Notes: generated from the sequence alone by a model not told the origin. Counted from the first letter of the stretch, positions 23,396-36,294 are shown. The stretch: DNA of 64,000 nucleotides from Amaurobius ferox (GCA_951213105.1 OX578146.1:56092569-56156568), one strand, 5' to 3'. Made by a program: numbers and translations.

Positions 23396-24594
23396 CACGA
23401 GATGCAATTTCGACAGCGTCCTAGACGCACCTGAAGTTTTTTTTAGTCGATTTAAAACTTTCGAACGAGTCAGCATCATGTTCTTGGTTTTTGTGAAAGG
23501 TGTCTGTAGAATGTGAGCAATAAAATGGTAGCGAGTGCAGTTGGATGCGTAACGGTTTTCCTACATCATTGAAATAGCACGAATATGCACATAACACAAA
23601 GAGAAAAGGTAACCAACTTTTAATTGTCACTATTAGCACGAAAGGCACACCTTTAACGATTATTAAAGTAATTGACTACCAGTTCGAATGAGTAGACCAT
23701 ATGAACGAGTTCGTAAATATTGAACTATAAGAACTATTCTTTATCGATTGTTTAAAGGAAACTGTTTTTAAGAAATTTAAGTCAAAGTTATTATGTGTGT
23801 AAATATATATATATTAATGTAATATTGTCAGTATTATGTGTCTTTTAATAATTGATTTAATTATAGCATAGTTACTCCAGATACAATAGATATCTATTAA
23901 GTAAAATATTAAAATAAATTGAGCAATTAAGCATGTGTATTTCTTTATGTTTTGTGTGTTCGTATTCCGAGCTTGAGAACCGGGAGCTTACATGCTCCAC
24001 CCTTAGTGGCGGCATCATAGGTAAGTCCTATACAGGTAATTTTTGATAAGGACAATTTTACCTTATGACAGAACCTTTTCTTTGCCGTAATCTTATATTC
24101 CATTTGACTGCAACTGTTGCAACAACATCATATAATACGACTTATTTGATACAATTATTTTTATACCAATGTCTTTATCATTGAGATAGAATAATTGTAA
24201 TGAAATCTGTCTACAGCGTAAACGCATCAAATTTAAATACGTTACTATATGACATCATTTTCTTTTCTTTAGAAAATCTGATGAGAGCAAGCAGTACATG
24301 AATTTCTCTACATAATGTAAGTTATAGAGTCCCCGACTCTTATCTTAATACTTATTCTTAAAGTGACACAACTTAGAACTTCTCAGATAACTCAAAGAAG
24401 CCTTAACAGCCAATGCGAACACACAGACACAAATTATTTCAATCCAACTTCTTTACTGACAAACAGCGACTAAACAGAAACATACAGATCAGTAATGCAG
24501 CGAGTAGCTACAGATTAAGATATGATGAGATCAGATTCAGTTTGTATTCAGAGTAATGTGGCAGATCAGAATAGATTTTGATGAAACAGCAAGA

Positions 24595-24835
24595 GATGTG
24601 AAATGGAGATCTTTGAGAGAACAGATGCAGATGTGAAACGGAGATCTTTGAGACAGCAGATGCAGATGTGAAACGTGATATTTGAGAGAACATATGCAGA
24701 TGTGAAACGGAGAACTTTGAGAGAGCAGATGCAGATGTGAAACGGAGATCTTTGAGAGAACAGATGCAGATGTAAAACGGGGGTCTTTGAGAGAACAAAT
24801 GCAGATGTGAACCGGAGATCGTTCAGAGTAATGTA
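24595..24835. repeat. Minisatellite, ~35-bp unit, about seven copies
   Basis: Units of the form GCAGATGTGAAACGGAGATC + TTTGAGAGAACAGAT repeat with substitutions and one shorter unit. The overlapping minus-strand frames of about 100 codons in all three phases come from the repeat and are not genes. Confidence 0.9.
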
Positions 24836-25619
24836 GTGAGAGAGGCATATAAATAGTGAAACATCTAAGGCGGCCATTGAAATATTCATGAAGTAGCTAG
24901 CTGTGTGTCAGTGTCCAAAGACACAATTGGAGGTATGTGCATATCAAATAATATGAAAGGTCGTAATCAGTTTTATAATAATAATTTACCTGGTATCACG
25001 TGTCCAATCTGCTCCTTAATAATATGTGGTAATTATTGTAATTAATTTAATAATGGATAGAATGTTTTTAATGAATAATGCTATTTTAAAGTTAAAATAG
25101 GTGCAGTTAATTGTAAGTAGTATTATTTTAATATATTCTATTCCACGAACTAGTACTAAAGATTTTATGGTGTGTTTTAATGCGACATAAAGCAATGTTA
25201 TACGATGTACGACCATATTCTAAGCTTAATAAGGTTAACTTAATATTTTTTCAATGTGCACCACACTTCCCTTAGACACTCGACAATCATCGCTAAACTG
25301 TAGGTGACATTTCTAGCCCGTGGAATCAATACTTCACTTCTTCAGATATAATGGCGATTCATGAGAATAAGAATACGAATATTTACTTACAACAAACCGA
25401 AAGTTTATCTTGTTCTACCATCAGGATCGTAGGAACGTGTTATCCGGCTCTGTATTGATCTGTATAACCGAACCTGCAAGAAGTTGTTAATACAAACTGC
25501 ATAGTAACTTAGAATGGGAACTGGGAAAAAATATTACCAAAAGGGTATATAGACCTCACAAAGTACTTTACTCCTTTCAATGCGAAATAATAATGGATAA
25601 GATCCACGACACATGATTT
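24836..25619. other. AT-rich DNA, nothing recognised
   Basis: No supported coding frame, RNA gene or repeat. Confidence 0.5.
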
Positions 25620-26411
25620 CAAACTAAAGAGTATACTGGCATTAGGATCTTTTCTGGATAATAACATGTAAAAGTATTTTGAAGTGAAAAATTCACCTGC
25701 ATTTTGCCAAATATAACTCAACATTTGGGAATATTGCTGAAAATTTGCTAATATTTCTCTATATTAAAATACTTTCATTATTAATTTGTTAATAATTTGG
25801 TGTTATTTTTGTAACTTCAGAGTCATTTTCGCCAATTGGCAACTTATTAAGAAAATTACCAACATGGCGATATTTCACCAAATTTGTTGCCAAAGTCGGG
25901 AAATTCTTACATATGTGTTGATACATATTTTTAGGTATTGTCTTTTAAATTTTATTTGAAAGATGTACAATATCTGAAGAGAGGCTATAAAATGCATTCT
26001 AATGTTTGTGTCATTTGTTTTAAAATAAAATGAGTACTTATATAACATTATCAACATCTTCCGAATGTTCAATCGCGATCAAAATCAGCAAACTTTAAGC
26101 ATTTACGGATCATAATAATCACTCCAAATGACGTTCGAAACGGTACATTCATTCGTGAGATATCGCATCTACAGTCACACAGACACACACACTCATATAC
26201 ATACATACACATACACATAGACACACGTACACACACAGATAAAAACATACATGCACTCACACACACACACACATGTATACACACATACATAATCTCAAAA
26301 ATTTTCGAATCCAGTTCAAGGATTTTTGAAACGTGCGAAAACTCCAATTTGAATTTTTGACCCCGTCACAATACTTTCCTTATACATTACTATGCATCTA
26401 GAGAAAGTAAT
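25620..26411 (+). repeat. Old, diverged family A copy (subfamily A')
   Basis: Recognised by ACATGTAAAAGTATTT near the start (shared with 59155), GCCAA/TTGGC words at 25830-25890, a CA-rich block at 26175-26290, and the family 3' end TTTTTGACCCCGTCACAATA CTTTCCTTATACATTA. The terminal palindrome is eroded (CTAGAGAAAGTAA). Confidence 0.7.
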
Positions 26412-26999
<588 letters not shown>

Positions 27000-27618
27000 A
27001 ATATACACTATATGATCAAAAGTCTCCGGACACCCCTGATCATTATTTGCATAAAATAGGACTAGTTCATTTTCAGAACAGGGGTACCCGTTGAATTTGT
27101 AAAATGTCAATTTGTGGAAAACCCCTTATCATCCAGGTACTTTCAGAGAGTTAGAGAAAAACTGATCACTATACAGTCGATATCTTTGTGAATTTTCACG
27201 ATATCCCAGTGGATTTTTAATAAAAGTCGCCCTACAGTATTCACTACAAAATTAAGAAAGAAAACTATTGCTATGTTTCGCGCCAGTGCAGTAAATACTT
27301 AGTTTCTTTAAATGCTTATATCTCATATTCAATGCTCTAATTTTTAATTGAAGTATAATATTTTTCTTGGACGCTGACAAATGTTCTGTAGGTTTCGTGA
27401 AATTTGATTGAGGCATATGGATATTGTAAACAAAAAGCAGTTTTTTAAAGAAACGTTAATATATTCATGCATATACGTTCCTGTTTTACGAAAATGCTTA
27501 TACATTATGAACAAAGCTAATTAACTATTTTGTGAAAGTTACAAAACTTTTCCAGCATTTTTTGATACAGGATGATCAAATATATTTCTCCCATTTTTCA
27601 TTTTCTTGACGGTCCCTT

Positions 27619-28558
27619 TGTGGCACACATTTTAAAATATAACTCGAAGTTGAACTTTTAGCTTAATTATCATTAACATAAAATATCTTAATATGGCCGT
27701 AAATTCTCGTATAGTGGACTCATTAATTAAATCGTACATTGCAATATTGTGCCATTATAAACCCTCCAATTATTTACTTTTGCGAGTCCTGTAAAGGAAT
27801 TATTAATTATTATACTACTCATTGACTGCATCATTTTAACATTAACAATAACATATTTATTAAAAACCTGAGATAGCATGTGAGACCCTTAACCGTATAC
27901 CTAACGTATTTAATAACCTGTGGATATTTGAGGAACACATATCTTCAATTTGGGCCTTGTTAGCAGCACGTGGTTAATCTCGTATATAGTTACTCGCACT
28001 AACTCGCAGTGTAATGCATCCACTCGCAACTTCATCGACCACTGCTTATTCAAACACTCCACTTATTTCATGCTCTCAGGCTGTTCTTTCTACAAGTCAG
28101 AATTAAGAATCTGCACATGTCATCATGTGCACCAATATTCACCAGTCTCTAACCAGTCGTTATTAAGTCATATTAGTATATTTCTCCTCGTTCGTAAGTC
28201 ATCACCAGTATCTTTTTTCCACTAGTCCTTCTCTTTCCGTCACATATTTTGACTGTCTTTTCCCTCGGGGCGTCACTCCCCCTTTGTTTTCATTTGAAGC
28301 ATTCAATGTGACGCATCAAGTACTTTCTCCATTGTTTATTCCTTTAACCAATGGAACTATTCCACATCCTCGTAATAGCCAGCTCGCCCCCCCCCCTTAT
28401 CTTGGTGCTCCTAAATTTATGGTTTTCTGACCTTTAGGTTCACATGCTGTAAAATCCGGCGCCATCCAGACTCTCAGTATTGTTCGATGTTTCGAACGCA
28501 ATAAATAAAAGGCATAAAACTATCTCACCAAAGTGTGAGATCATATTCTAGTCTCACA
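27619..28558 (-). repeat. 3' LTR of the LTR element
   Basis: Begins TGTGGCACACATTTT and ends TCTCACA on the plus strand; it is the 3' LTR in element orientation. It differs from the other LTR by substitutions and by about 56 bp of indels, chiefly a local duplication of TCATATTAGTATATCTC-type sequence in the other copy (31585-31640). A minus-strand AATAAA lies near 27857. Confidence 0.9.
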
Positions 28559-28569
28559 TATCTCCCCTC
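28559..28569 (-). other. Polypurine tract
   Basis: GAGGGGAGATA on the minus strand directly abuts the 3' LTR, the expected place for plus-strand priming. Confidence 0.7.
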
Positions 28570-29229
28570 GGACAAAAAAACATAAAAACAACACCAATAG
28601 AGTTCTAAACAAAGTTCGAGTCACTTGCAACTCTTTAATAGGCATTTTTCACTGAACAAAAGTTCGTCAAGAATTGCAGTTCAACAGTGTTGCTGTAAAC
28701 ACAAAAGTTTTTAGCACACATCATACACTAAATAAACATAAGTTATGTACTCATCAAATTATATCAGGTCAAGCTTTCAATTGAAGCACAATTAAATCTC
28801 GATTATATAAAAGGATTTTTAAAATATATGCACAATCACCTGAAATGTTACATACCTATATATTTAGCTACTGATACTTTTAACGCAATTACCCATTTCT
28901 TACAAATTACACAGCATATTTTTTTATAATAATTCTTTCCTTACTTTACCAATTTTCACAATTGATATCTTCATCAACTAATGCATTATTTTTGCTTAAC
29001 CTTTAAACATTGGTACATAATTATTAATACAACAAACAAATTTTTCTTTGACATTCAGCCATTTACAATATGCTTTATACATCTGTAAGAAACTTTAACA
29101 TTGCAAATGGGAATGACAACACATTAGACATTTTCCCTTTAATTGACCTCTTGGCCAGACTATAAACAAAACATATCCCCTGACATGACAGCTACTGATC
29201 AATCGAATTGCAAAAAGATCATTAGAACA

Positions 29230-29565
29230 CCTTTCTTTTTTACTTTTTTTTTTTTTGAGACCGGAAGTTTCCTAAACCGGAAACGTTCAAAATTTCCCTT
29301 CAGACCGGAGGTGTGACCAGTCAACTAAACGACCCTCCTCCTTTTCATCGTTATTGCTAATGACCGATTACAAGCTGCGTACCACTCAACATTACTTTTG
29401 AATGAGCGTGTATTTTGAACTACGTTTGCTCGTCGTAAGGAAGCATGCGGACGGCGCTCGCTACACAAAGGATTCAAATTCAAGTATTGTAACCTCTTTA
29501 TTATCCCACTCGACGTGTATATAAACGTCGACACAATCTTTTAAATAAATATTTCTTAATTTTTT
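29230..29565 (-). other. Interior segment with LTR-like features
   Basis: On the minus strand GTTTATATACACGTCG, a TATA-like word, is followed by AATAAAGAGG about 20 bp later. The rest is GC-richer than the surroundings. It may be a scrap of a different LTR captured inside the element. The 69-codon frame here (29534-29325) is not recognisable. Confidence 0.3.
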
Positions 29566-29570
29566 AATTA

Positions 29571-30164
29571 TTAATCATATCTGCTAATCACCTTTCTATA
29601 ATAGAATGTTGCACATGGGCTTGTAGCACTATTTGCATTGTACCTTTCATTTCTTTCCGTATTTCTTTCTCTGAATCCGCTATTTTGCGGGTTTTTAAAT
29701 CCGTTACTTTTTTCATTTCTAAATCCGTTATTTTGATCATTTCTAAATTCACTTCTTTTATTCCCATATTTAATTACTCCATAATCATTTTGTAAGTTTC
29801 GGTTGTGCCAACTGGTAGCAAACAAGTACCCTCTTTTCCCGCATCCTATGCAATATTTATTCTCCTGGGATATTTTATTTCTACTTTGGTTACAAGGGTT
29901 GTGCTCCCATTCTTCCCACACATGGTTGCGCATTCCGCACCCTGTAAAATATTTAATTTCACTTTCTGATTTTTTACACTTTTCATATTTTAATTGCTGA
30001 GGTTCAAATTTTAAATTTTGTAACTGTCTTTCCATTTGTCTATCATTAAAATTTCTGGCCATATTTTCATTTTGCCTAATCGTATTAACTTCTGTATTGT
30101 CGAACTCACCAAAGATATTTACCAGATGCTCCGCATATTCTACTGCCTTTTCAAAATTCTGCAT
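29571..30164 (-). pseudogene. gag-like nucleocapsid remnant
   Basis: A 197-codon open frame within the LTR element. The first ~70 residues are charged and Gln/Glu-rich. Two Cys/His clusters follow: YFTGCGMRNHVWEEWEHNPC (about residue 73-92) and KYCIGCGKRGYLF (about 107-119). The second has the CX2C start of a retroviral-type zinc knuckle but Tyr replaces the expected His and the last Cys is missing, so metal binding is doubtful. The C-terminal third has repeated NNGFRNE/SNGFKNP/NSGFRER units rich in Asn, Arg and Gly, plausible for RNA binding. Family-level call: retrotransposon gag nucleocapsid, decayed. Confidence 0.7.
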
Positions 30165-30423
30165 ATTTAGTTATTTTTATTTCAAAAACAAGATCTTGTC
30201 AACAATAAATTTTGTCAACAATAAACGTTAAATTTTGTCAAATTAAATTGTTCTTTATATCGCACATTTCATTATTCGCGTAATCCCCTAAAAAGTCATT
30301 TGCTGAATTTGAAATTTCCAACGCTAAGAGAGATACTTTCATTCCTGGCGTCATTTTAATTTAATTTAAATTTGTCTGCTTTTGAAGCATCATAAGAGAT
30401 GTTTTAAATTGTTTCAGTTATAT

Positions 30424-30630
30424 TTATTTTATCTCTCTTTTATTTTTTAAAATTACGACCTTATTCTCCTCCGACCATTCGGCCATTTTTGCAACATTTT
30501 CAAATTGCACATTAGAAAATTCGACATCTTCGTCTTTTTTTTCATTAAACACTGGCAATAAATTAATTAAACCAAAATTATCCACTTTTACTCTCGGACT
30601 TTCAATAACTCCTCTTTGTGATATCTCCAT
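30424..30630 (-). pseudogene. Possible gag N-terminal remnant
   Basis: A 68-codon frame starting MEISQRGVIESPRVKVDN, upstream of the nucleocapsid-like frame in the same LTR element. It is acidic, with no motif I recognise. The 260 bases between the two frames contain stops in all minus frames, so the gag region is interrupted. Assignment rests on position only. Confidence 0.4.
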
Positions 30631-30990
30631 TGATTTTTTTGTCTAGAACTTCTATTATTTCCAAAAGGTATTTAAAACAGAATTATTCCTTCCGAAATCC
30701 TACTTAAAATTAACAGCATAAAATACACTTTAAAAATACTGCACATACAACATGCAAACTAAATATTCTTAACATTATTCAATGTTTTAAACATTATTTT
30801 CAATTATTTCAAATATATTCAAATTCTTTCATTACCATAGTGACTGTGCATATTTAATTTAAACAATGCTAAAATCTGGTCATCACATGATGCTCCATTA
30901 AATTTATTCATCTCTTTATTTAGATTATATTTTATCAAACCCAGTGTTATTTATTAAAATTTACATTTTTAATTTTGAACTCACACAAGT

Positions 30991-31003
30991 GTCACGGAAA
31001 CCA
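30991..31003 (-). other. Putative primer-binding site
   Basis: TGGTTTCCGTGAC on the minus strand, two bases inside the 5' LTR and starting TGG as expected for pairing with a tRNA CCA end. The tRNA is not identified. Confidence 0.6.
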
Positions 31004-31005
31004 AA

Positions 31006-32001
31006 TGTGGCACACATTTTAAAATATAACTTGAAGTTGAAATTTTAGCTTAATTATCATTAACATAAAGTATCTTAAAATGGCTGTAAATTCTCGTATA
31101 GTGGACTCATTAATGAAATCGTACATTGCTATATTGTGCCGCTATAAACCGTCCAATTATTTACTTTTGCGTATCCTGTAAAGGAATTATTAATTATTAT
31201 AATACTCATTGACTGCACCATTTTAACATTACCAATAACATATTTATTAAAAACATAAGATAGCATGTGAGACCCTTAACCGTATACCTAACGTATTTAA
31301 TAACCTGTGGATATTTGAGGAACACATACCTTCAATTTGGGCCTTGTTAGCAGCACGTGGTTAATCTCGTATATAGTCACTCGCACTAACTCGTAGTGTA
31401 ATGCATCCACTCGTAACTTCGTCGACTACTGCTGACTCAAACACTCCACTTATTTCATGCGCTAGGCTGTTTGTTCTCTACACAAGTCATAATTAAGTAT
31501 CTGCACAAGTCATCATGTATTCACCAATATGTATTCACATATCATCCAATATTCACCAGTCTCCAACCAGTCGTTATTAAGTCAAATTAGTATATCTCTC
31601 CTCGTTCTTAAGTCATATTAGTATATCTCGCCTCGTTCTTAAGTCATCACCAGTATCTTTTTTCCACTAGTCGTTCTCTTTCGCTCACAGGTTTTGCCTG
31701 TCTTTTTCTCTAGGTGTATCACTCTCCCTTTGCTTTCATTTGAAGCATTCAATGTGACGTAGCAAATACTTTCTCCATTGGTTAATCCTTTTAATCAATG
31801 GAACCATTCCACATCCTCGTAAAGGCCTGCTCGGGCCCCCTGTTATGGCGCTCCTAAATTTATGGTTTTCTGCCCTTCAGGTTCACATGCTGTAAAATCC
31901 GGCGCCATCCAGACTGGCAGTATTGTTCGATGTTTCGAACACAATAAATAAAAGGCATAAAGCTGTCTCACCAAAGTGTGAGATCAATTTTTGGTCTCAC
32001 A
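31006..32001 (-). repeat. 5' LTR of the LTR element
   Basis: 996-bp copy of the 27619 LTR with the same TG...CA ends; it is the 5' LTR in element orientation. Visible substitutions between LTRs show the insertion is not recent. Confidence 0.9.
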
Positions 32002-32074
32002 CCCTTAAATGCACAAATCACCGAAACTTGAATACTGGAAATTGTCCGTTCAAGCATGTTCTTCACATCGCCAA

Positions 32075-32150
32075 CTTTTCTTCTCGGCCGTCCAAACTGT
32101 TACCTTACACCTTTCTGGTAGGTGGGACGGTCTGGGTCTCAACAACAACA
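32075..32150 (+). mobile_element. 5'-truncated SINE with 10-bp TSD
   Basis: Only the last 76 bp of the SINE (GGCCGTCCAAACTGTTACC... to AACAACA). Exact TSDs ACATCGCCAA flank it at 32065-32074 and 32151-32160. It sits in the right part of the Tc1-type element. Confidence 0.9.
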
Positions 32151-32246
32151 ACATCGCCAAAGTTACTGAACACTTCGCAAAGTATTTGTTCAGAAATTCG
32201 AAACACACTCTAATATCCAAAGCGTCCGGATACTTTTGATCATACA

Positions 32247-32249
<3 letters not shown>

Positions 32250-32290
<41 letters not shown>

Positions 32291-33075
32291 GTTCGTGGAA
32301 TACAATGTATTTTTTATACTTTTAATTGAATATAATTAATGAACAGATTGACAAACAAAGAGTTTAACTAATTTAACAATACTGAAATTCGTGCTGCTCA
32401 TAATAGATGTTTTACATCTTAATCTACGTAACAATCATTATTTTTTAATTGTTCTGTTTGGTTTCCTAAATGGCTTTATTTGACATATCAATAGCCTAGT
32501 TGTTTGTTTAATAAAAGAAATCAAATGAAAAGGAATAAATTTTTGGCAAATAAAAAACCGAAATTTTAATTATATAGAAAAGTACTTAAAATGTCATTAA
32601 ATTACAGAAATACTTTTAAAGAACAAATTGTTCGAAAAAAGGAACGGAATTGGAAAACACTGTATAATTAAATTCGTTGAAGCAGACTTAAAAGCTCTGA
32701 GTTCCAATAGTTGAATAAAATATTTGTTTTAATTAAATTGGTACTTAAGAATGAGCAAATACCATTTTTTTTCCAATTAAATATTTTAATTGAAAAAAGA
32801 TATAATTTAATTCCAATATACGCAACAATACTTTTGAAAATATTAGCAATGAAAGTTATCAATGTTTGATTGAATTACTATATTTAAATACATCTTTAAT
32901 ACGACTTGCTGCCGGAATCTATCAAAATTGGATACTGTGTGGATACAAGCAGGACATGTTACAGTTACTAACTGCTGTAAGTGGGCATGTTACATTTACA
33001 AAGCTATAATTTGGATAGGCAACTACAGTACAAAAGTATTCGTACTGCTGGCACACGAATCAAAAACATAACAAA
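32250..33075. other. (TA)n then AT-rich DNA, no gene
   Basis: A (TA)n array occupies about 32253-32287. The rest is AT-rich with no recognised feature. Confidence 0.55.
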
Positions 33076-34374
33076 CAAGAAAGATCAATCATACATAAAG
33101 CATTGATTATGAAACACTTTCCAACTTCAATGCAATTTTATTTAAACATCTCTAAATCGCGATACATTCCTCGAAAATATTTTTTAAAATATCACAATAC
33201 TATATTAATGTATTATATTTGAAAACTTAAAACTTCATCGATAAAAATGAACTTCATTCAAATGACGGCATTGAAATATAAATTGTCTGGTTTAAACATC
33301 TCTAAAATGCGATACATTCTTCGGTAATATTTTTAAAATTATCATAATACTACAATAATTTATTATATTTGAAAACTTCATTGAAAACAAATGAGATTTA
33401 TTCAAATGACGTCCTCGAAATGCAACACGCCAGGCTCTCGTTATAAAAACAGCATGTCATTCATAAACATTTTTTCATTTTTCATAATATTAAAATAATT
33501 TATTTTATTTAAAAACTTAAAATCATGGAGGTACAAGTAATTAAACTCTATGGTTAAAACTTCATCGAAAAAATCGTCCTTCTCTCTGTAAAATCTGTGA
33601 ATATTTCTTTCATATCAGCTTTAGTCCAGACTCTATGAATTATATAATTTTGCTTTAAAGAAATGCAGCAATTATTATTCAACTCATTCTACATAGTTGG
33701 CTGTTTACATTTTCCATAAGTAAAAAGTGGGCTTCGTTGTAGAAATAATCAAATTTGGATGATCATTTAAGCTCAAATATATCGTAATTGAGTTGTTTCA
33801 GTACGTAGATGCACATAATTTAAGAAAAATTAAAGCGGTTTTAAGACGAATAAAACAATAAATAGGAATTAAAAAGAACTTTAAAATCACGATCTTGATA
33901 CAAGATGGATACCATGTTTTATTTTGAAGTGGGTCACGTGATCTCTTCATATAGTGGTCAAGTGATCGCTTCATATAAAAGTTGTAATTATTATTTTAAT
34001 TTTTATTTAAAAAACTACTGAATATATTTTGATGAATTTTTTTATATATTTTATGGGCTAATTTGAATACGTTCTAAAATTTTCGAAGCAATTTGTCAAT
34101 TTCGAATACGCTTAAAAATGTTTGAAAAATTAGGTCCCATAGGGTTCAATGTATTTCATATTTTTAAACCGGGATCAATTAAAAACCAATTGGGTGACAT
34201 TATTAATTTATATTCCTATAGTTCTCACAGATCGTCTGAACAACATACTAAAATTCCATTTCGTTAATGTTATTTTTATGGCAGTTATCGTGCTAACGGA
34301 CAGTCAGACAGACAGACAGACAGAATGAATGAACAAAGTCATAAACACTTTTCAACTTTGTTGTAAAGTGTTAA
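33076..34374 (+). repeat. Family B repeat, copy 2, complete
   Basis: A 1299-bp copy from CAAGAAAGATCAATCATACA to the (GACA)n tract (about 34300-34323) and the terminal hairpin AACACTTTTCAACTTTGTTG...AAAGTGTTA. Good representative of the family. Non-coding. Confidence 0.9.
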
Positions 34375-34805
34375 TAAATTAATCACTGGTTCTAATGACT
34401 GAAAAAAATGAACTGGAGTTTGCCTTAACTCTGCATTCTTGCACCATATTCCATTTTTAAATAGTTTGAGGGTATTTTCATTTCTTTTTTCAAATTTTAA
34501 AAGTAAAACTTTGAAAAATCGGTCTCGTTGATCCAAATGGCTACAATTATAGCTTGTTACCATTCACTTCAAAGGCATTGATAAAAACTTTCGATTGATG
34601 TCATACAATGCACACTCAGTGACGGGAGCAACTTTCTCTATCCCCCAATGGGGGAATGGAATGACGTAACGAACACAAAAATTGTATCGCAGCTATTTTT
34701 GACAACAATGATTGAAACTATTAAGCCTCGTGATCATTGAATCATAAATAAACTCTTTTACGCATTATTATGTCAAATTTTGTCCTTTTCTGCCATGTTA
34801 AAATA
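34375..34805. other. AT-rich DNA, nothing recognised
   Basis: A 74-codon minus-strand frame extends into the B hairpin; I do not consider it a gene. Confidence 0.5.
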
Positions 34806-35740
34806 TCTGATGTGGGCAGCACATGACTTTACTTATATAATGCTATGAATTTACTGCTTTTACAGTTAAGAAATGTGATTCTTATAGTAGATACTTATAT
34901 TCTTTCCAAGACACTGAATTTTCTTCAATTACTCGTCATTTTCATTAATGTGGCGTCATTTTTATCCATTTGGCGAGATTTTCGTTAATTTGGCAATATT
35001 TTAAAAAGTCGCCAAGTTGGCGGCTTTTCGCCAAATTTGTCGCCAAAATCTCGTCAAGCGTTATGGATGGAGAAATAAGTTGTTCTTACAGCAGATAAAT
35101 GACTATTGGCTTTCAAATACAAAAGTATTACTCAAAGTATCTTTTCTCGTGAATGGAACGAGTTATATCCACGAGAATCATATCACCAAATTTATCGCAT
35201 GATATTACATATGAAAATGTTTCTAAAGAGTTACATGTTTCTAAAGAGTTAATATTTTTTTTTATTTCACTTGATTTTTTGATACATTTACTTGAAAAAT
35301 GTGCAATATCTCGAGAACGGTTAATGCTAGCGTCCTACAGTTTGTGTCAATCGTTTTCTGAGGAAAAATTACATAAGAAATATATATGTGGGTAACTTTA
35401 GTAAAGGTTTTGATTTTTTGATGATTTTTTCAAAATTTCACTCGAAAGTTTAGGGGGGTTCTGAATATTCGATTGTGTTTAAAAAAAATAGGCTTCCAGT
35501 ATTCATGGATTGTGATTTTTGTACAAAATTTCATTCAAACCGCTCCATTCGTTCGTGAGATATCGTTTCCACAGACTCACTGACACACACACACACACAC
35601 ACACACAGAGACATCACCTCAAAAATGCTCGATTTGTGATCAGGGATGGTTGAAACGTGCTCTCCCGTCGAAAACTCGAATTCGAATTTTCGACCCCGTC
35701 TCAATGTTTTCCTTATACATTATGTATATAAGGAAAATAA
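34806..35740 (+). repeat. Family A repeat, copy 7, complete
   Basis: TCTGATGTGGGCAGCACATG to ...TATATAAGGAAAATAA, 935 bp, with a short CA array (35583-35610). The palindromic GTCGCCAAGTTGGCG block is at 35008-35022. Confidence 0.92.
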
Positions 35741-36294
35741 GAACATAAAATTTTGAATAAATTTCGAAGTTTTATGCTCGAATTTTAAAAACACTATCTA
35801 TAACTTTCTAGGATTTTCGATAACGAAGACGGATAAAATTTTTTGTGAAAATCCAATAATATTTATAGCAGCTATCGTGAACAAAACAAGTCGACCACAG
35901 ATATCAGACAGGTAGCCGGACAACACTACAAAATAGTCTAAGGTATTCAGTAGGTCTTAAACATCTATTGACATCAAAATCTCGAACGCGAAAATTTTCT
36001 TGAAAAGAATACTTTTTCAATACTACGTATGAGAGAATAAAAATATATTGTTTCCAACATATATTTTTCCTTGACAGATATAGATGATGAAAGAGAATTA
36101 TTCCTTACATAGAATATGCAATGTTCTTAAATTTGTTAACAAATTTAAATGGATATACAAGCCCATCAATGAATAAACATATTATTCGTAATTAATAAGT
36201 AAATTCGCACAATAAAATCTAAACCCATACAATACTCTTCATTTACAAATACTATTGATTTACTAATAGTAAAATGAACACCATTTTAAAAAAA
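35741..36294. other. AT-rich DNA, nothing recognised
   Basis: No coding frame or repeat identified. Confidence 0.5.

Larger units (their letters stand above)
22871..24594. other. AT-rich DNA with a (TA)n array; no gene recognised
   Basis: Holds a (TA)n array (23010-23118), a heat-shock-element-like motif (23378-23395) and a short relic of the family A 5' end near 24273-24315 (AATCTGATGAGAGCAAGCAG). No coding frame above 75 codons and none recognisable. Confidence 0.5.
27619..32001 (-). mobile_element. Non-autonomous LTR retrotransposon, gag remnant only
   Basis: Two direct repeats of 940 and 996 bp with TG...CA ends flank a 2.45-kb interior, and the 5-bp TSD CCCTT lies at 27614-27618 and 32002-32006. 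Orientation is minus: next to the right LTR is a primer-binding-site-like TGGTTTCCGTGAC (30991-31003), and next to the left LTR a purine-rich GAGGGGAGATA (28559-28569). The interior carries only gag-like pieces. No protease, reverse transcriptase, RNase H or integrase is seen, and the interior is too short for them. It would need enzymes from a related element. Confidence 0.9.
27006..32249. mobile_element. Short Tc1-type element, split by an LTR element and a SINE
   Basis: Terminal inverted repeats: left begins CACTATATGATCAAAAGTCT (27006), and the reverse complement of the right end begins CACTGTATGATCAAAAGTAT (32249). They agree at 26 of 29 positions and are flanked by TA on both sides, the Tc1/mariner target duplication. 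Apart from the insertions at 27619-32001 and 32075-32150, about 0.77 kb remains, and I see no transposase in it. It is probably a non-autonomous deletion derivative. Confidence 0.85.

Noticed and set aside
24508..24889. Three overlapping ~100-codon minus-strand frames
   Set aside because: All come from the minisatellite, in three phases at once; a real gene would use one.
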